From assembly GCA_026225295.1 (NCBI GenBank), contig JAMFSN010000116.1, forward strand, positions 1-32,937: a DNA stretch of 32,937 nt, in the 5' to 3' direction. Both the position numbers and the translations under genes were made by a program. This DNA comes from Frankia alni (GTDB lineage Bacteria; Actinomycetota; Actinomycetes; Frankiales; Frankiaceae). The notes beneath the pieces were generated by a model. The model had not been told where the DNA came from, did not search any database, and saw only the letters and a program-made list of their open reading frames with translations. How positions within the stretch are numbered: position 1 is the stretch's first letter; every line of letters starts with the position of its first letter. Of the stretch, positions 15,477-23,265 are shown one piece after another.

Positions 15477-15611
15477 AGCAAGCTCCGTCCGAATCGGGTC
15501 CCCCTCTCTCCAGAGACGTCGTTCGGGGCGGCCGGATCGTTGCCTGTTTCGGGGAATTTGCCCGTTAAGTGGGGGTGGGCCGGCTCGGCTCCGATGAGTT
15601 CCCACCGACCG

Positions 15612-15639
15612 GGTCCGGCCGGGCGAGGGTGGCCGGACC
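15612..15639. promoter_or_regulatory. Inverted repeat between divergent GH5 and GNAT genes
   Basis: GGTCCGGCC (15612-15620) and GGCCGGACC (15631-15639) are perfect complements with a 10-base spacer, centred midway in the 217-base divergent region. The position suits an operator for either gene or a transcript hairpin. Confidence 0.35.
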
Positions 15640-15693
15640 GTCGCCGCGGCCGGCCGGCCGAATAGCCGACGGCGGATCGGGAACGGGTCCGCT

Positions 15694-16407
15694 ATGACGC
15701 CGCCGCTGTCGTTCGCCGCGAAACCGACCCTGACCGGACAGCGGGTCATCCTGCGCGCGGTCACCGTCGACGATGCGACCGGGCTGGCCGGGTTGATTCG
15801 CGACCCGGAGGTCCGCCGGCTGACCGGTACCCACCTGGCGGTCGGGCCGGCGGCCATCGACGGCGCCCGCGAGTGGTACGGCTCGCGGGACGGGCAGCAC
15901 GACCGGCTGGACCTGGCCATCGTGGACCCCTCGACCGACCGGTACGTCGGCGAGGTGGTTCTTAAGGGTCTCGACGCCGACAACGGGTCCTGCGAATTCC
16001 GGATCGCGCTCGGCCCGGCGGCCGTCGGTCGCGGCTACGGCACAGACGCGACCCGGCTGATCCTGGCCCACGCCTTCGAGACGGTGGGCGTCCACCGGAT
16101 CGGCCTGGAGGTCTACGCGTTCAATCCGCGCGCCCGGCGGGTGTATGAGAAGGTCGGATTCGTCCGCGAAGGGACCCGGCGCGACGCGCTGCGGTGGGAC
16201 GGCGGCTGGGTGGACGCCGACATCATGGCCGTCCTGGCCGATGAGTGGGCCGGGCACCGGGGCCGGCCCGCGCTCGCCCCCGTCCCGGCCACCTGGCCAC
16301 CTGGCCACCTCGGCTATCTCCGGCCGGCTGGCCCGGCGGCACGCCCAACGGACCCTGATCCTGGCCGGCTTCGCCGTCAGCACAGTCGGGCCAGTCACTC
16401 GGCCTGA
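15694..16407 (+). CDS. RimJ/RimL-type GNAT acetyltransferase
   Basis: A 237-residue acetyltransferase. TLTGQRVILRAVTVDDATGLAGLI and DPEVRRLTG start the fold; YVGEVVLKGLDADNGSCEFRIAL is the central sheet; VGRGYGTDATRLILAHAFE holds the acetyl-CoA loop (GRGYGT); GLEVYAFNPRARRVYEKVGFVREGTRRDAL is the standard ending, all in the RimJ/RimL style that acetylates ribosomal protein N-termini or small amines. The final 55 residues (from about 180) are Pro/Arg-rich and lie outside the fold; they may be a non-conserved extension. Start is ATG at 15694. It converges with the MFS gene. Confidence 0.85.
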   Translation: MTPPLSFAAKPTLTGQRVILRAVTVDDATGLAGLIRDPEVRRLTGTHLAVGPAAIDGAREWYGSRDGQHDRLDLAIVDPSTDRYVGEVVLKGLDADNGSCEFRIALGPAAVGRGYGTDATRLILAHAFETVGVHRIGLEVYAFNPRARRVYEKVGFVREGTRRDALRWDGGWVDADIMAVLADEWAGHRGRPALAPVPATWPPGHLGYLRPAGPAARPTDPDPGRLRRQHSRASHSA

Positions 16408-16432
16408 CCGGCTTGACCCGGCCGGCCGTGCG

Positions 16433-18034
16433 TCAGATCCCGGCCAGATGCGCCGATTCCGCGACCGGGCCGCCCGTCAGTGCGGAGTCCGGATCGGGTG
16501 CGATCTGGGCCCGGCGCGGGATCATGGTCGCCGCGACCAGGGTGCCCAGCAGCACGGAGACCAGTCCGACCAGCGCCACGATGTGCATCCCGGCCACGAA
16601 TGCGTCGTTCGAGGCCCTGGTCAGGAACGCGCCGGGGGTGCCGCCGACCTGGTGGGCGAGGGTGGCCGCCCCCCCGATCTGGTCGTGGGCGGCCTGCCTG
16701 GCGTCGGCCGGCAGTCCGGCCACCGCCGGCTGGTTCAGGGCGGTGCCCATCCGTGAGTGGTAGGCGCCGGTCGCGAGCGACCCGAGGATGGCCACCCCGA
16801 ACGCACCGCCCAGGAACTGCACCGTGGAGCGCAGCCCGCTGCCCGAACCGGTCTGGTCGGGCGGCAGCGAGGACATGATCGCGTTCGACGCGGGCGCGAT
16901 GGTGAGGCCGATCCCGGCCCCGATGAAGGCGAACGACAGGCCGATCAGCAGGTAGCCGGAGCTCGCGGTGACCGGCAGGAGCAGCGCGACCCCGGTGGCC
17001 AGCAGGGTGAGTCCGGCGACCATGCTCACCCGCAGACCGAACCGGGCCGCCACCCGGGCCGAGATCGGGCCGGCGGCGGCCAGGCAGATGGCCAGCGGCG
17101 TGAACCGCACGCCGACGCCCAGCGCGTCGTTGCCCTGGACGAACTGCAGGTCCTGGGTCAGGACGTACATCACGCCGAACAGCGCGAAGAAGACCAGGGC
17201 GACCGCCCCGCTGCCGGCGCTGAAGACCGGGTTCCGGAAGAAACTCACGTCCACCAGCGGATCGGTGACCCGGCGCTCGACGGCGACAAACAGCGCCATC
17301 ATCACCACGCCTCCGACCAGCGGACCCAGCGCGAGGGGGTTGCCCCAGCCGCGGACCGGCGCCTCGATCACGCCGTAGACGAGCGCCGTGAGACCGACCG
17401 AGGACAGGAGCACGCCGAGCGTGTCGATCCGGCGCGGGGTGTCCGACCGGCTCTCCCGCATGACCAGCGGCGCGGCGATCAGGGCCAGGATGACCACCGG
17501 CACGTTGATCAGGAAGACCGAACCCCACCAGAAGTGCCGGAGCAGCACTCCGCCGACCAGCGGTCCCACCGCGAGACCGACCCCGCTCACGCCCGACCAG
17601 ACGCCGATCGCCCGGGCCCGCTCGCCCGGCTGGGTGAACGTGGAGGTGATCAGCGACAGGGTGGCGGGCATCAGGAACGCCGCCCCCAGGCCCATCACCG
17701 ACCGGGCCGCGATCAACGCCACGGACGACGTGACGAGTGCGCTGACCAGCGACGACACACCGAACACAGCCATGCCGAAGATGAAGGTGCGGAGCCGGCC
17801 GATCCGGTCGCCGACCGCTCCGCCGAGCAGGAGGAACACCGCGTTGGCCAGCGTGTAGCCGTCGGCGATCCACTGGAGGCCGCTGCTGCTGGGATGCAGG
17901 GCGGTCACCAGCGTCGGCAGGGCGACGTTGAGGACGGTGTTGTCCAAGCCTATGATCACGACCGCGACGCTCAGGACGGCCAGGGCCCACCAGCGACGCG
18001 GGTTGACGGCCGGCTCGGTCATCGGAAGGTCCAT
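16433..18034 (-). CDS. DHA2-type MFS drug-efflux transporter (EmrB/QacA family)
   Basis: A 533-residue transporter with about 14 membrane helices. LDNTVLNVALPTL (helix 1 motif of DHA2 proteins), the loop GDRIGRLRTFIFG (motif A), ARSVMGLGAAFLMPATLSLI and GVGLAVGPLVGGVLL (motif C, the antiporter signature) identify a proton-drug antiporter of the 14-helix EmrB/QacA group. I chose ATG at 18034, with GGGGAG 6 bases upstream, over a TTG one codon earlier. It is divergent from a TetR repressor, with two operator copies between them, so induction by an efflux substrate is very likely. The drug range is unknown. Confidence 0.92.
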   Translation of the reverse strand: MDLPMTEPAVNPRRWWALAVLSVAVVIIGLDNTVLNVALPTLVTALHPSSSGLQWIADGYTLANAVFLLLGGAVGDRIGRLRTFIFGMAVFGVSSLVSALVTSSVALIAARSVMGLGAAFLMPATLSLITSTFTQPGERARAIGVWSGVSGVGLAVGPLVGGVLLRHFWWGSVFLINVPVVILALIAAPLVMRESRSDTPRRIDTLGVLLSSVGLTALVYGVIEAPVRGWGNPLALGPLVGGVVMMALFVAVERRVTDPLVDVSFFRNPVFSAGSGAVALVFFALFGVMYVLTQDLQFVQGNDALGVGVRFTPLAICLAAAGPISARVAARFGLRVSMVAGLTLLATGVALLLPVTASSGYLLIGLSFAFIGAGIGLTIAPASNAIMSSLPPDQTGSGSGLRSTVQFLGGAFGVAILGSLATGAYHSRMGTALNQPAVAGLPADARQAAHDQIGGAATLAHQVGGTPGAFLTRASNDAFVAGMHIVALVGLVSVLLGTLVAATMIPRRAQIAPDPDSALTGGPVAESAHLAGI

Positions 18035-18118
18035 CAACGGCTCCCCTGGCGCGGCCGGAACGAGCGTTCGGCGATCGGTGCGGACCGCATCGCGTCGCCG
18101 TCGATCTTTGCGTCATCA

Positions 18119-18158
18119 AGATACGGGACAGTGTCTTACCAGATACGTTACCGTATCT
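18119..18158. promoter_or_regulatory. Tandem TetR operators between efflux pump and repressor
   Basis: Two 18-base sites share the pattern AGATAC-N6-GTRTCT: site 1 at 18119-18136 (right arm GTGTCT, one change from perfect) and site 2 at 18141-18158 (right arm GTATCT, perfect; arms extend to AGATACG / CGTATCT). Their centres are 22 bases apart, about two helical turns, so dimers would sit on the same DNA face. Site 2 ends 3 bases before the TetR ATG at 18162, predicting autoregulation as well as pump repression. Confidence 0.8.
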
Positions 18159-18161
18159 TTG

Positions 18162-18791
18162 ATGGCTCGCAGCATGTCGAACCGCACGCCCCCGGCGCCC
18201 GGGTCCACCCAGCGCCGGCACGGGGACGCGCTCGACGAGGCCATCCGCCAGGCGACGCTGCGGGTGCTGGCCAACACCGGCTACGCGCGCATGACCATGG
18301 ACGAGGTCGCGCACGAGGCCCGGACCAGCAAGCCGGTCCTCTACCGGCGGTGGCCGGGCAAGCGCGAGTTGGTCGTCGACACCATCGTCACGGTCACCGC
18401 CCGCAGCCTCGGCGATCCGCCCGACACGGGCACCATCCGCGGCGATCTGATCGGGCTGCTGCTCCAGCTCGGCGCGCTCCTGGCGACCCAGCCGTGGGAG
18501 CTGTCGATCCGGCTGATCGCCGAACTCAACGCGGAGCCGGAACTGCGCGACCGGCTGTGGGCCGACAGCTGGGGAAAACGCGGCCTGGTGGCCCGGATCC
18601 TGCTGGGCCGGGCGGTGGCCCGGGGCGAGGTCCGACCGGAGGCCACCGAGGACCTCTTCACCAACCTCGGATCGTCCTACCTGCTGGCCTGTTTCATCTT
18701 CGAAGGTCGGGCCCTGGCCCGACCCGAGATCGAGCAACTCGTCGACGAAATCTGGTTGCCGGCCCTGCGCCCGCGACCGCCCGCCGGGTGA
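18162..18791 (+). CDS. TetR-family repressor of the adjacent efflux pump
   Basis: A 209-residue TetR regulator. The N-terminal helix-turn-helix reads DEAIRQATLRVLANTGYARMTMDEVAHEARTSKPVLYRRWPGKRELV (about 23-70), followed by a helical ligand-binding and dimer domain with the TetR C-terminal pattern ELRDRLW, GEVRPEATEDLFTNLGSSYLL and EIEQLVDEIW. I start it at ATG 18162; ATG 18174 is an alternative that would lie further from the operator. It is divergent from the MFS gene and its start sits against the second operator. It probably binds an efflux substrate and is released from DNA. Confidence 0.9.
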   Translation: MARSMSNRTPPAPGSTQRRHGDALDEAIRQATLRVLANTGYARMTMDEVAHEARTSKPVLYRRWPGKRELVVDTIVTVTARSLGDPPDTGTIRGDLIGLLLQLGALLATQPWELSIRLIAELNAEPELRDRLWADSWGKRGLVARILLGRAVARGEVRPEATEDLFTNLGSSYLLACFIFEGRALARPEIEQLVDEIWLPALRPRPPAG

Positions 18792-18816
18792 CGCCGCCGG
18801 GCCCGGGTTACGACGC

Positions 18817-19704
18817 TCAGGCGCGGGTCGCGGTGAGCAACGTGCTGTGCGACGGTCGGCTCGCCGGGCGCCCGTAGTCGCGGGCGAGGTCGGCCAGGGG
18901 ATGGCCGAGTGGTCGCCAGCCGGCGGCCGCCAGCCAGTCGGCCGGGTCGCCGTCGAGGCCGCCCCGCCACAGAGCTTCAACGCCGACCGGGCGGGAGTCG
19001 GCCGTCGCCGGGGCGATACCGGCGGGCCGCCGACCGGGGCGCCCACCTTCGAGGGCCAGTCGCGACCCCGGACCCGACCGGTTCGTCACCTGGGACAGCA
19101 ACTGCTCGGCGGCCGGGCCGTCCAGGTAGACCAGGACGCCTTCGGCCAGCCAGGCGGTCGGCGCGGCCGGCTGGAAACCGGCGTCCATCAGCCCGGCCGA
19201 CCACTCCCCGGCCAGGTCGGCCGGTACCGGGTGCCGGTCGCAGGTCGGGTGCTGGCCGCCGCCGGTCAGGACGTTCTGCTTGTAGGCCAGCACCGGTGGG
19301 AGATCCACTTCGTAGACCCGGGTGCCGGGCGGCCAGGCCAGCCGGTAGGCCCGGCTGTCGAGCCCGGCGCCGAGCAGCACGATCTGGCGGACACCGTCCC
19401 GGGCCGCCGCGAGCAGGAAGTCGTCGTAGAACCGGGTCCGGACGATGACGTGAAAGGCCAGCGCGAGCTGCCGTCCGGTTCGTTCGCCGGGCGGCCGATC
19501 GGCGGCCCCGTTTCCGGCTCCGGCCGCGGCCCCGGCGACGAGGCGGGCCGCGAGCGGGTCCTCGAACAGGCGGTCCGGCCGGACCGATTCATGGGCCCGC
19601 ACCCGGGCGGCGGACACCGCGGTCTGCCCGACCGGCGGCAGCACCGGGCCGTCGGGCGACGGTCCGGGCGACTCGTCGCCCCGCGTCGGGCCGAGCAGTG
19701 ACAT
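18817..19704 (-). CDS. TIGR00027/LCM-type SAM-dependent methyltransferase
   Basis: A 295-residue methyltransferase related to leucine carboxyl methyltransferases and the actinobacterial TIGR00027 group. Signatures are SAARVRAHESVRPDRLFEDPLAARL near the start, RTRFYDDFLLAA, VLLGAGLDSRAYRL (the modified motif I), YEVDLPPVLAYK (acidic ligand for SAM) and WLAEGVLVYL. Group members methylate carboxyl or hydroxyl groups of small molecules, some in polyketide pathways; the acceptor here is unknown. ATG at 19704. It is divergent from a MarR regulator, with a shared inverted repeat between, which suggests MarR control. Confidence 0.88.
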   Translation of the reverse strand: MSLLGPTRGDESPGPSPDGPVLPPVGQTAVSAARVRAHESVRPDRLFEDPLAARLVAGAAAGAGNGAADRPPGERTGRQLALAFHVIVRTRFYDDFLLAAARDGVRQIVLLGAGLDSRAYRLAWPPGTRVYEVDLPPVLAYKQNVLTGGGQHPTCDRHPVPADLAGEWSAGLMDAGFQPAAPTAWLAEGVLVYLDGPAAEQLLSQVTNRSGPGSRLALEGGRPGRRPAGIAPATADSRPVGVEALWRGGLDGDPADWLAAAGWRPLGHPLADLARDYGRPASRPSHSTLLTATRA

Positions 19705-19731
19705 GGCGCCTCCAGCCGGTGGATCCTCTTA

Positions 19732-19763
19732 TACATCGCCGACGATACATCTCTGGCGATGTA
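19732..19763. promoter_or_regulatory. Operator overlapping the MarR start codon
   Basis: TACATCGCC (19732-19740) and GGCGATGTA (19755-19763) are perfect 9-base inverted arms; a third ATACATC copy lies between them (19745-19751). The right arm includes the MarR ATG (19759-19761). A dimer bound here would cover both divergent promoters and the MarR start, giving autoregulation and control of the methyltransferase gene. Confidence 0.65.
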
Positions 19764-20202
19764 CCTTGGTGAGGTGGTCGTCGACGGGGTTGAGCTGCAC
19801 CGCCTGGCCCGCCGGCTGACCGACCTGGCCCGCGCCGCGACCACGGCCGGTCCCTGGACGGGTCTCACCGCCGGGCAACTGGCCGTGTTGGAGGACCTGC
19901 TGCACCACCCGGGATCGGTCGGGCAGGACATCGCCGCGCGCACCGGGTTCGTCCAGAGCCACGTCTCGGCGTCCGTCACCCGGTTGCGTGACCGCGGGCT
20001 CGTCACGACCAGCCCGGACCCGGACGACCGGCGCCGCACGACGGTGACTCTCACCGGACCGGCCCGGCGCGCGATTCTGGCCCGGGCCGCGCGGCCGGTG
20101 ATCGAGGTGCTGGCCGGCCAGCTGCCCGAGCCGGATCAGGCATCCCGGGCGCTCGAGCTGCTGGAAGAGCTCAACGCGCTGCTCATCCCGGAACGGGACT
20201 GA
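19759..20202 (+). CDS. MarR-family transcriptional regulator
   Basis: A 147-residue winged-helix regulator. LHRLARRLTDLARA is the dimerisation helix; LTAGQLAVLEDLLHHPGSVGQDIAART and VQSHVSASVTRLRDRGLVTTSPDPDDRRRTTVTLT give the HTH and the wing with the MarR signature DxDDRR. The C-terminal helices carry LEQ-like repeats (LELLEELNALL). ATG at 19759 has no ribosome site, and the operator overlaps it, so the mRNA may be leaderless; a GTG 15 bases downstream is an alternative start. It is divergent from the TIGR00027-type methyltransferase gene, its likely target. Confidence 0.85.
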   Translation: MYLGEVVVDGVELHRLARRLTDLARAATTAGPWTGLTAGQLAVLEDLLHHPGSVGQDIAARTGFVQSHVSASVTRLRDRGLVTTSPDPDDRRRTTVTLTGPARRAILARAARPVIEVLAGQLPEPDQASRALELLEELNALLIPERD

Positions 20203-20472
20203 GTTCCGGCGGTGGTTGGTGTTTAGGCGGCGCCTGGTTCCGGCTACCTCGCGAAGGTGGAGAAAGGCTGACGGCGGGTGCTGCCTGCCTCCCCGGCGCA
20301 CGCCGGATCGTCGGGCACTCCGGCCCGGCCGCGAGCGGTAGTCCATACGCCAGAGGGACCGTCGCACGCGTCAGCACGCGCCGATCGACTCGGTGCCCGT
20401 GTGGTCCGCGCCGGTCGGCTGCGGGTCTTCTACCTGGACTTTGTGGTTCGTGTCGGGCTGGCATTTATTGGC
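20203..20472. other. Non-coding stretch before the DUF222 gene
   Basis: About 300 bases lie between the MarR stop and the DUF222 start. Open frames here are short and have no family resemblance or clear ribosome site. The last part is somewhat AT-richer and holds the promoter listed separately. I see nothing else. Confidence 0.5.
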
Positions 20473-20501
20473 GCGACAGGTGTGATCGTCGGGCGTATGA
20501 T
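20473..20501 (+). promoter_or_regulatory. Leaderless-type promoter of the DUF222 gene
   Basis: A -10 TATGAT (20496-20501, five of six to consensus) and a -35 GCGACA (20473-20478, four of six) are 17 bases apart. The ATG is 7 bases past the -10, so transcription should begin at the A of the start codon. The absence of a ribosome site before this gene agrees. Confidence 0.6.
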
Positions 20502-20507
20502 TCGAAC

Positions 20508-21938
20508 ATGTGTTCGTTTGAAGCGGTCGCCGATGGTGATCCGCACCGTCCGGAACTTCTGCGGGCTTTGGATGCCATGCATGCGCAGGTGGCGGCGCAT
20601 CGGGATGCGGCGACGTTCGGGATGACTGATGAGCAGGTGCTGGAGGCGGTTGAGTCGCGGGAGGCGTTGGTTCGGAGTCTGGCGGTGTTCGATCTGGTGT
20701 TGGTGCGGGAGGTGGACGGCCGGGATGTGGCCGGTCGGGACGGGGCGGCCGGTACGGCGATGCTGCTGCGGGACCGGCTGCTGATTCGTCCGGGTGAGGT
20801 TCATGCCCGGGTCCGGTTGGCGGCGGCGTTGGATGGTCAGTACCCCGCGACCCGGCCGGCGCTGTCGGAAGCGCTGATCTCCGCCGATCATGCTGGGGTG
20901 GTGGTGTCGGTGGTCCGGCGGATCCCCGGCCATGTCGCCACGGTCGAGCTGCGCGACCGGGTCGAAACACTGCTGCTGGACCTGGCCCGCACCCTGGATC
21001 CCGGCGAACTGCAAAAAGCCGGCCGGGCGTTGCTGCTGATGCTGGACCCGGACGGCGGGGACGACGACGCCGCCAAACGGGGCCGGCGGACCCTGTCGAT
21101 GTATGAACGCGACGATGGCCTGACCGCGCTGCACGCCGTTCTGGACCCCGAAGGCGCCGCCGTCGTGTCCGCCGCGTTGAACCCCCTGGCCGCACCGCAA
21201 CCGATGGTGGATGGGGAGCGGGATCCGCGGTCGGCGGGCCGGCGGCGGTGTGACGCGTTGATCGAGGTGTGTCGCAAGGTCCTCAACGACGGGGGTCTGC
21301 CGACCACGGGTGGGGAACGGCCGCAGGTGTCGGTGCTGGTGCCGTTCTCCACCCTCACCGGCGTCCTGGCCGAAACGTCGGGACCGTTCGGGTTCCGCGG
21401 ACGCTGCCGGCCCAGCGGGCCCGACGGTGGGGCCGATACCGGGGGGTCGGGTCGGGTCACGATGGCCGAGGGGGGACCGGCCTACACCGTGCACGGCGGG
21501 ACCCCGTTGCCGAAGGGCGTGGTCGATCGGATCGTCTGCGACGCTTCCGTCCGCCGGATCGTGTTCGGACCTCGCAGTGAACTCCTCGACGTCGGCCGGG
21601 AAGCCCGGACCGTGACCGGACCGATCCGCGCCGCCGTCATCGCGCGGGACCAGCTGTGCACGTTCCCGTCGTGTGACCGGCCGGCTAGCTGGACCGAAGC
21701 CCACCACATGGTGCACTGGAATGACGGCGGTCCCACCGCCGCCGCCAACCTGGCCCTCGCCTGCAGTGTTCATCATGATGTTGCCCACTACAGCGGGTGG
21801 GATCTACGCCTGGGACCCGACGGCCGGATCCAATGGCGGCCCCCCAGCGCCATCGACCCCGACCAGACCTGGCGGGCCAACCACCTGCGCGCCGCCCGCG
21901 ACCCCTACACCCTGCAACCCAACAACCCCGACCCCTAA
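20508..21938 (+). CDS. DUF222 (13E12 repeat-type) HNH endonuclease domain protein
   Basis: A 476-residue protein typical of actinobacteria. The long helical DUF222 region (about 30-330) contains LVRSLAVFDLVLVREVDGRD, ARVRLAAALDG, ALISADHAGVVV, LDPEGAAVVSAALNPLA and RRCDALIEVCR. A C-terminal HNH nuclease motif (about 384-425) has Cys pairs CTFPSC and ACSVHH around EAHHMVHWNDGG, the ββα-metal core. A low-complexity acidic/glycine stretch lies near 310. Genomes often carry many copies; function is unproven, though nuclease activity in mobility or DNA processing has been suggested. It seems monocistronic. Confidence 0.88.
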   Translation: MCSFEAVADGDPHRPELLRALDAMHAQVAAHRDAATFGMTDEQVLEAVESREALVRSLAVFDLVLVREVDGRDVAGRDGAAGTAMLLRDRLLIRPGEVHARVRLAAALDGQYPATRPALSEALISADHAGVVVSVVRRIPGHVATVELRDRVETLLLDLARTLDPGELQKAGRALLLMLDPDGGDDDAAKRGRRTLSMYERDDGLTALHAVLDPEGAAVVSAALNPLAAPQPMVDGERDPRSAGRRRCDALIEVCRKVLNDGGLPTTGGERPQVSVLVPFSTLTGVLAETSGPFGFRGRCRPSGPDGGADTGGSGRVTMAEGGPAYTVHGGTPLPKGVVDRIVCDASVRRIVFGPRSELLDVGREARTVTGPIRAAVIARDQLCTFPSCDRPASWTEAHHMVHWNDGGPTAAANLALACSVHHDVAHYSGWDLRLGPDGRIQWRPPSAIDPDQTWRANHLRAARDPYTLQPNNPDP

Positions 21939-22103
21939 AACCGGGTCATGTCGAGTCGTATGCACTCTTCCGGATGCTGGTCGTCGTGGAGGGTCGCGCC
22001 GTCGCGCGAGAACGTAGCGCGAGACCGGTGGTGCGGGTGATGAGCATGGCCACGGCCATGAATCTGAGGGCGTCGGTAACGGCCGCGACCGGAAATTCGT
22101 TGT
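21939..22103. other. Non-coding stretch after the DUF222 gene
   Basis: No supported gene. A small hairpin (TCGCGC and GCGCGA around 9 bases, near 21990-22015) is the only structure. Leftward frames here are open but have no recognisable family. This may be decayed sequence continuous with the neighbouring DUF72 remnant. Confidence 0.4.
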
Positions 22104-22361
22104 TCACCGCTCGTCCGGACCGGTCCCCGCCCCGCTCATCACGCAGTACGCCGCCCGGTGACGGGTCAACTGCTCGAGCCGCGTCGGTCCCCGCGACGCT
22201 TTGATCGACAGGGCGAACCCGGGCGGCAGCCGCCGGCGCCACGAGCGGAAGGAACTGTCGGGCGGCCAGCGGTAGAAACTGGCGTTCAGTTCGACCGTCT
22301 CGAACCCGCGGGCGTGGAGGCCGAGCCGGTCGCGGGGCGTTCCCGGACCCGCGGCCGGCAA
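22104..22361 (-). pseudogene. DUF72 protein fragment
   Basis: The leftward frame encodes LHARGFETVELNASFYRWPPD, SFRSWRRRLPPGFALSIKASR and GPTRLEQL, which is the well-conserved N-terminal barrel segment of DUF72 proteins (usual length about 240-300 residues; function unknown). The normal start (a GTSGWxYxxW stretch) and everything after the first third are missing; an unrelated tail leads to a stop. It cannot make the barrel. Together with its neighbours it marks a zone of gene decay. Confidence 0.65.
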
Positions 22362-22392
22362 CCGCCCGGGCGACCCCGGGACCGCGGAATCG

Positions 22393-22398
22393 TAGGAT
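22393..22398 (+). promoter_or_regulatory. Leaderless-type -10 element of the lipoprotein gene
   Basis: TAGGAT ends 8 bases before the ATG at 22406, so transcription should start at or next to the start codon. A GCGACC stands 17 bases upstream of it, close to the -35 (GCGACA) of the DUF222 gene. Confidence 0.45.
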
Positions 22399-22405
22399 CA
22401 TCAGC

Positions 22406-22855
22406 ATGAGGATCCCCGGCCCGGTCTCCGCCGTGCAGATCGTCGTGAACCGCGTCGACGCGCTGCCCCGCCGACGGGCCGGGTCGCGGCGGGTCGCGGC
22501 GGTCGGGGTGGTGGCCCTCGGTCTCGGCCTGGCCGCGACCGGCTGCTCCTCGTCCGGCAGCTCCGGCTCCGCGACCAGCGAGGTCCGGATCACCGGCTGT
22601 ACGCGCGATGCCGGCAATCACCGGGCAGTGGCGACCGGCCAGGTGCACAACGGGACCTCGAAGCGGTCCAACTACGTGATCCAGTTGCAGGTCAAGGCGA
22701 ACGACAGCAAGATCGAAAGCGGCTTCGCATCGGTCCTGCGGGTCGACTCCGGGGCCCGCAAGTCGTTCACCATCCGCGCGGTGGGCGCCGATGTGCCGTC
22801 CGGTACGACGCTGAGCTGCACGGCTTCCCACGTCGGGCGGACCGTCTCGCCCTGA
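22406..22855 (+). CDS. Small FxLYD-like lipoprotein
   Basis: A 149-residue secreted protein. A long N-region with positive charges (PRRRAGSRRVAAVG), a hydrophobic stretch and lipobox LAATGC (Cys47) give a lipoprotein signal, followed by a serine/glycine linker. The mature domain of about 90 residues (VRITGCTRDAGNHRAVATGQVHNGTSKRSNYVIQLQVK and VDSGARKSFTI) looks like an FxLYD-type immunoglobulin-like fold, with two cysteines that could bridge. It was probably exported to the cell surface; role unknown. A 10-base duplication (GGGTCGCGGC twice near 22485-22504) lies within the signal peptide. It sits between two pseudogenes but is itself intact. Confidence 0.68.
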   Translation: MRIPGPVSAVQIVVNRVDALPRRRAGSRRVAAVGVVALGLGLAATGCSSSGSSGSATSEVRITGCTRDAGNHRAVATGQVHNGTSKRSNYVIQLQVKANDSKIESGFASVLRVDSGARKSFTIRAVGADVPSGTTLSCTASHVGRTVSP

Positions 22856-22895
22856 CCGCACCGCACCCAGCCCCGGGCCCAGCGGGACGTCGGGC

Positions 22896-23265
22896 TCAGC
22901 CCGGCCCGGACGGGGCGGTCAGCCAGTGGGTGATCTGCGCCTCGGTGGCGGAGCTCGTCCGGCGCACCGGAGGTGGCGATCGAGGCGCGGGCCACCGCGG
23001 CGAGTTCCCCGTCACTCAGTCCCAGCTGCTCGGCCATCGCCGGGACGACCGACAGCATGACGTTCGAGGTCGGGCAGATGTCCAGGCCGGTTCCGGCCTC
23101 GACGATGGCGGCCAGCAGCGCCGGGTCGTCCAGCACGCGGATTCCGTGCTGGATCCGGTCGGCCCCCTCTACCTCCAACGCGCCCCGGACGCTGTCGGCA
23201 CCGGCCAGCTCGTCGGCGTGCGGGACGCTGAGCAGCCTCGCCTCGCGGGCGATGGTGATCGCTCA
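22896..23265 (-). pseudogene. Adenosine deaminase remnant lacking its active-site segment
   Basis: The frame encodes AREARLLSVPHADELAG, ADSVRGALEVEGADRIQHG, IRVLDDPALLAAI and DICPTSNVMLSVVPAM, all close to the adenosine deaminase barrel (family motifs HAGE, RIGHG and CPTSN). The text then jumps directly to LSDGELAAVARASIA, skipping roughly 35 residues that should contain the catalytic, metal-binding TDDP region. A frameshift near the end moves to a second frame with AQITHWLTAPSGPG and a stop. The first half (HxH metal site) is also missing. The intact enzyme would convert adenosine to inosine; this copy cannot. It ends against the RsbW-like gene. Confidence 0.8.

Noticed and set aside
15477-15983. 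N-terminal extension of the GH5 frame
   Set aside because: It would place about 170 residues before the signal peptide and run antisense to a supported GNAT gene.
16395-19046. 883-residue leftward open frame
   Set aside because: It covers the MFS gene in another frame and the TetR gene on the opposite strand; composition is Arg/Gly/Pro low complexity.
20493-20511. tRNA T-arm-like ATTCGAAC
   Set aside because: No matching acceptor, D or anticodon arms surround it; it is the spacer between the -10 element and the DUF222 start codon.
20508-21938. DUF222 HNH gene as part of a mobile element
   Set aside because: No terminal repeats, integrase, intron motifs or target duplication nearby; these genes are common stand-alone genes in actinobacteria.
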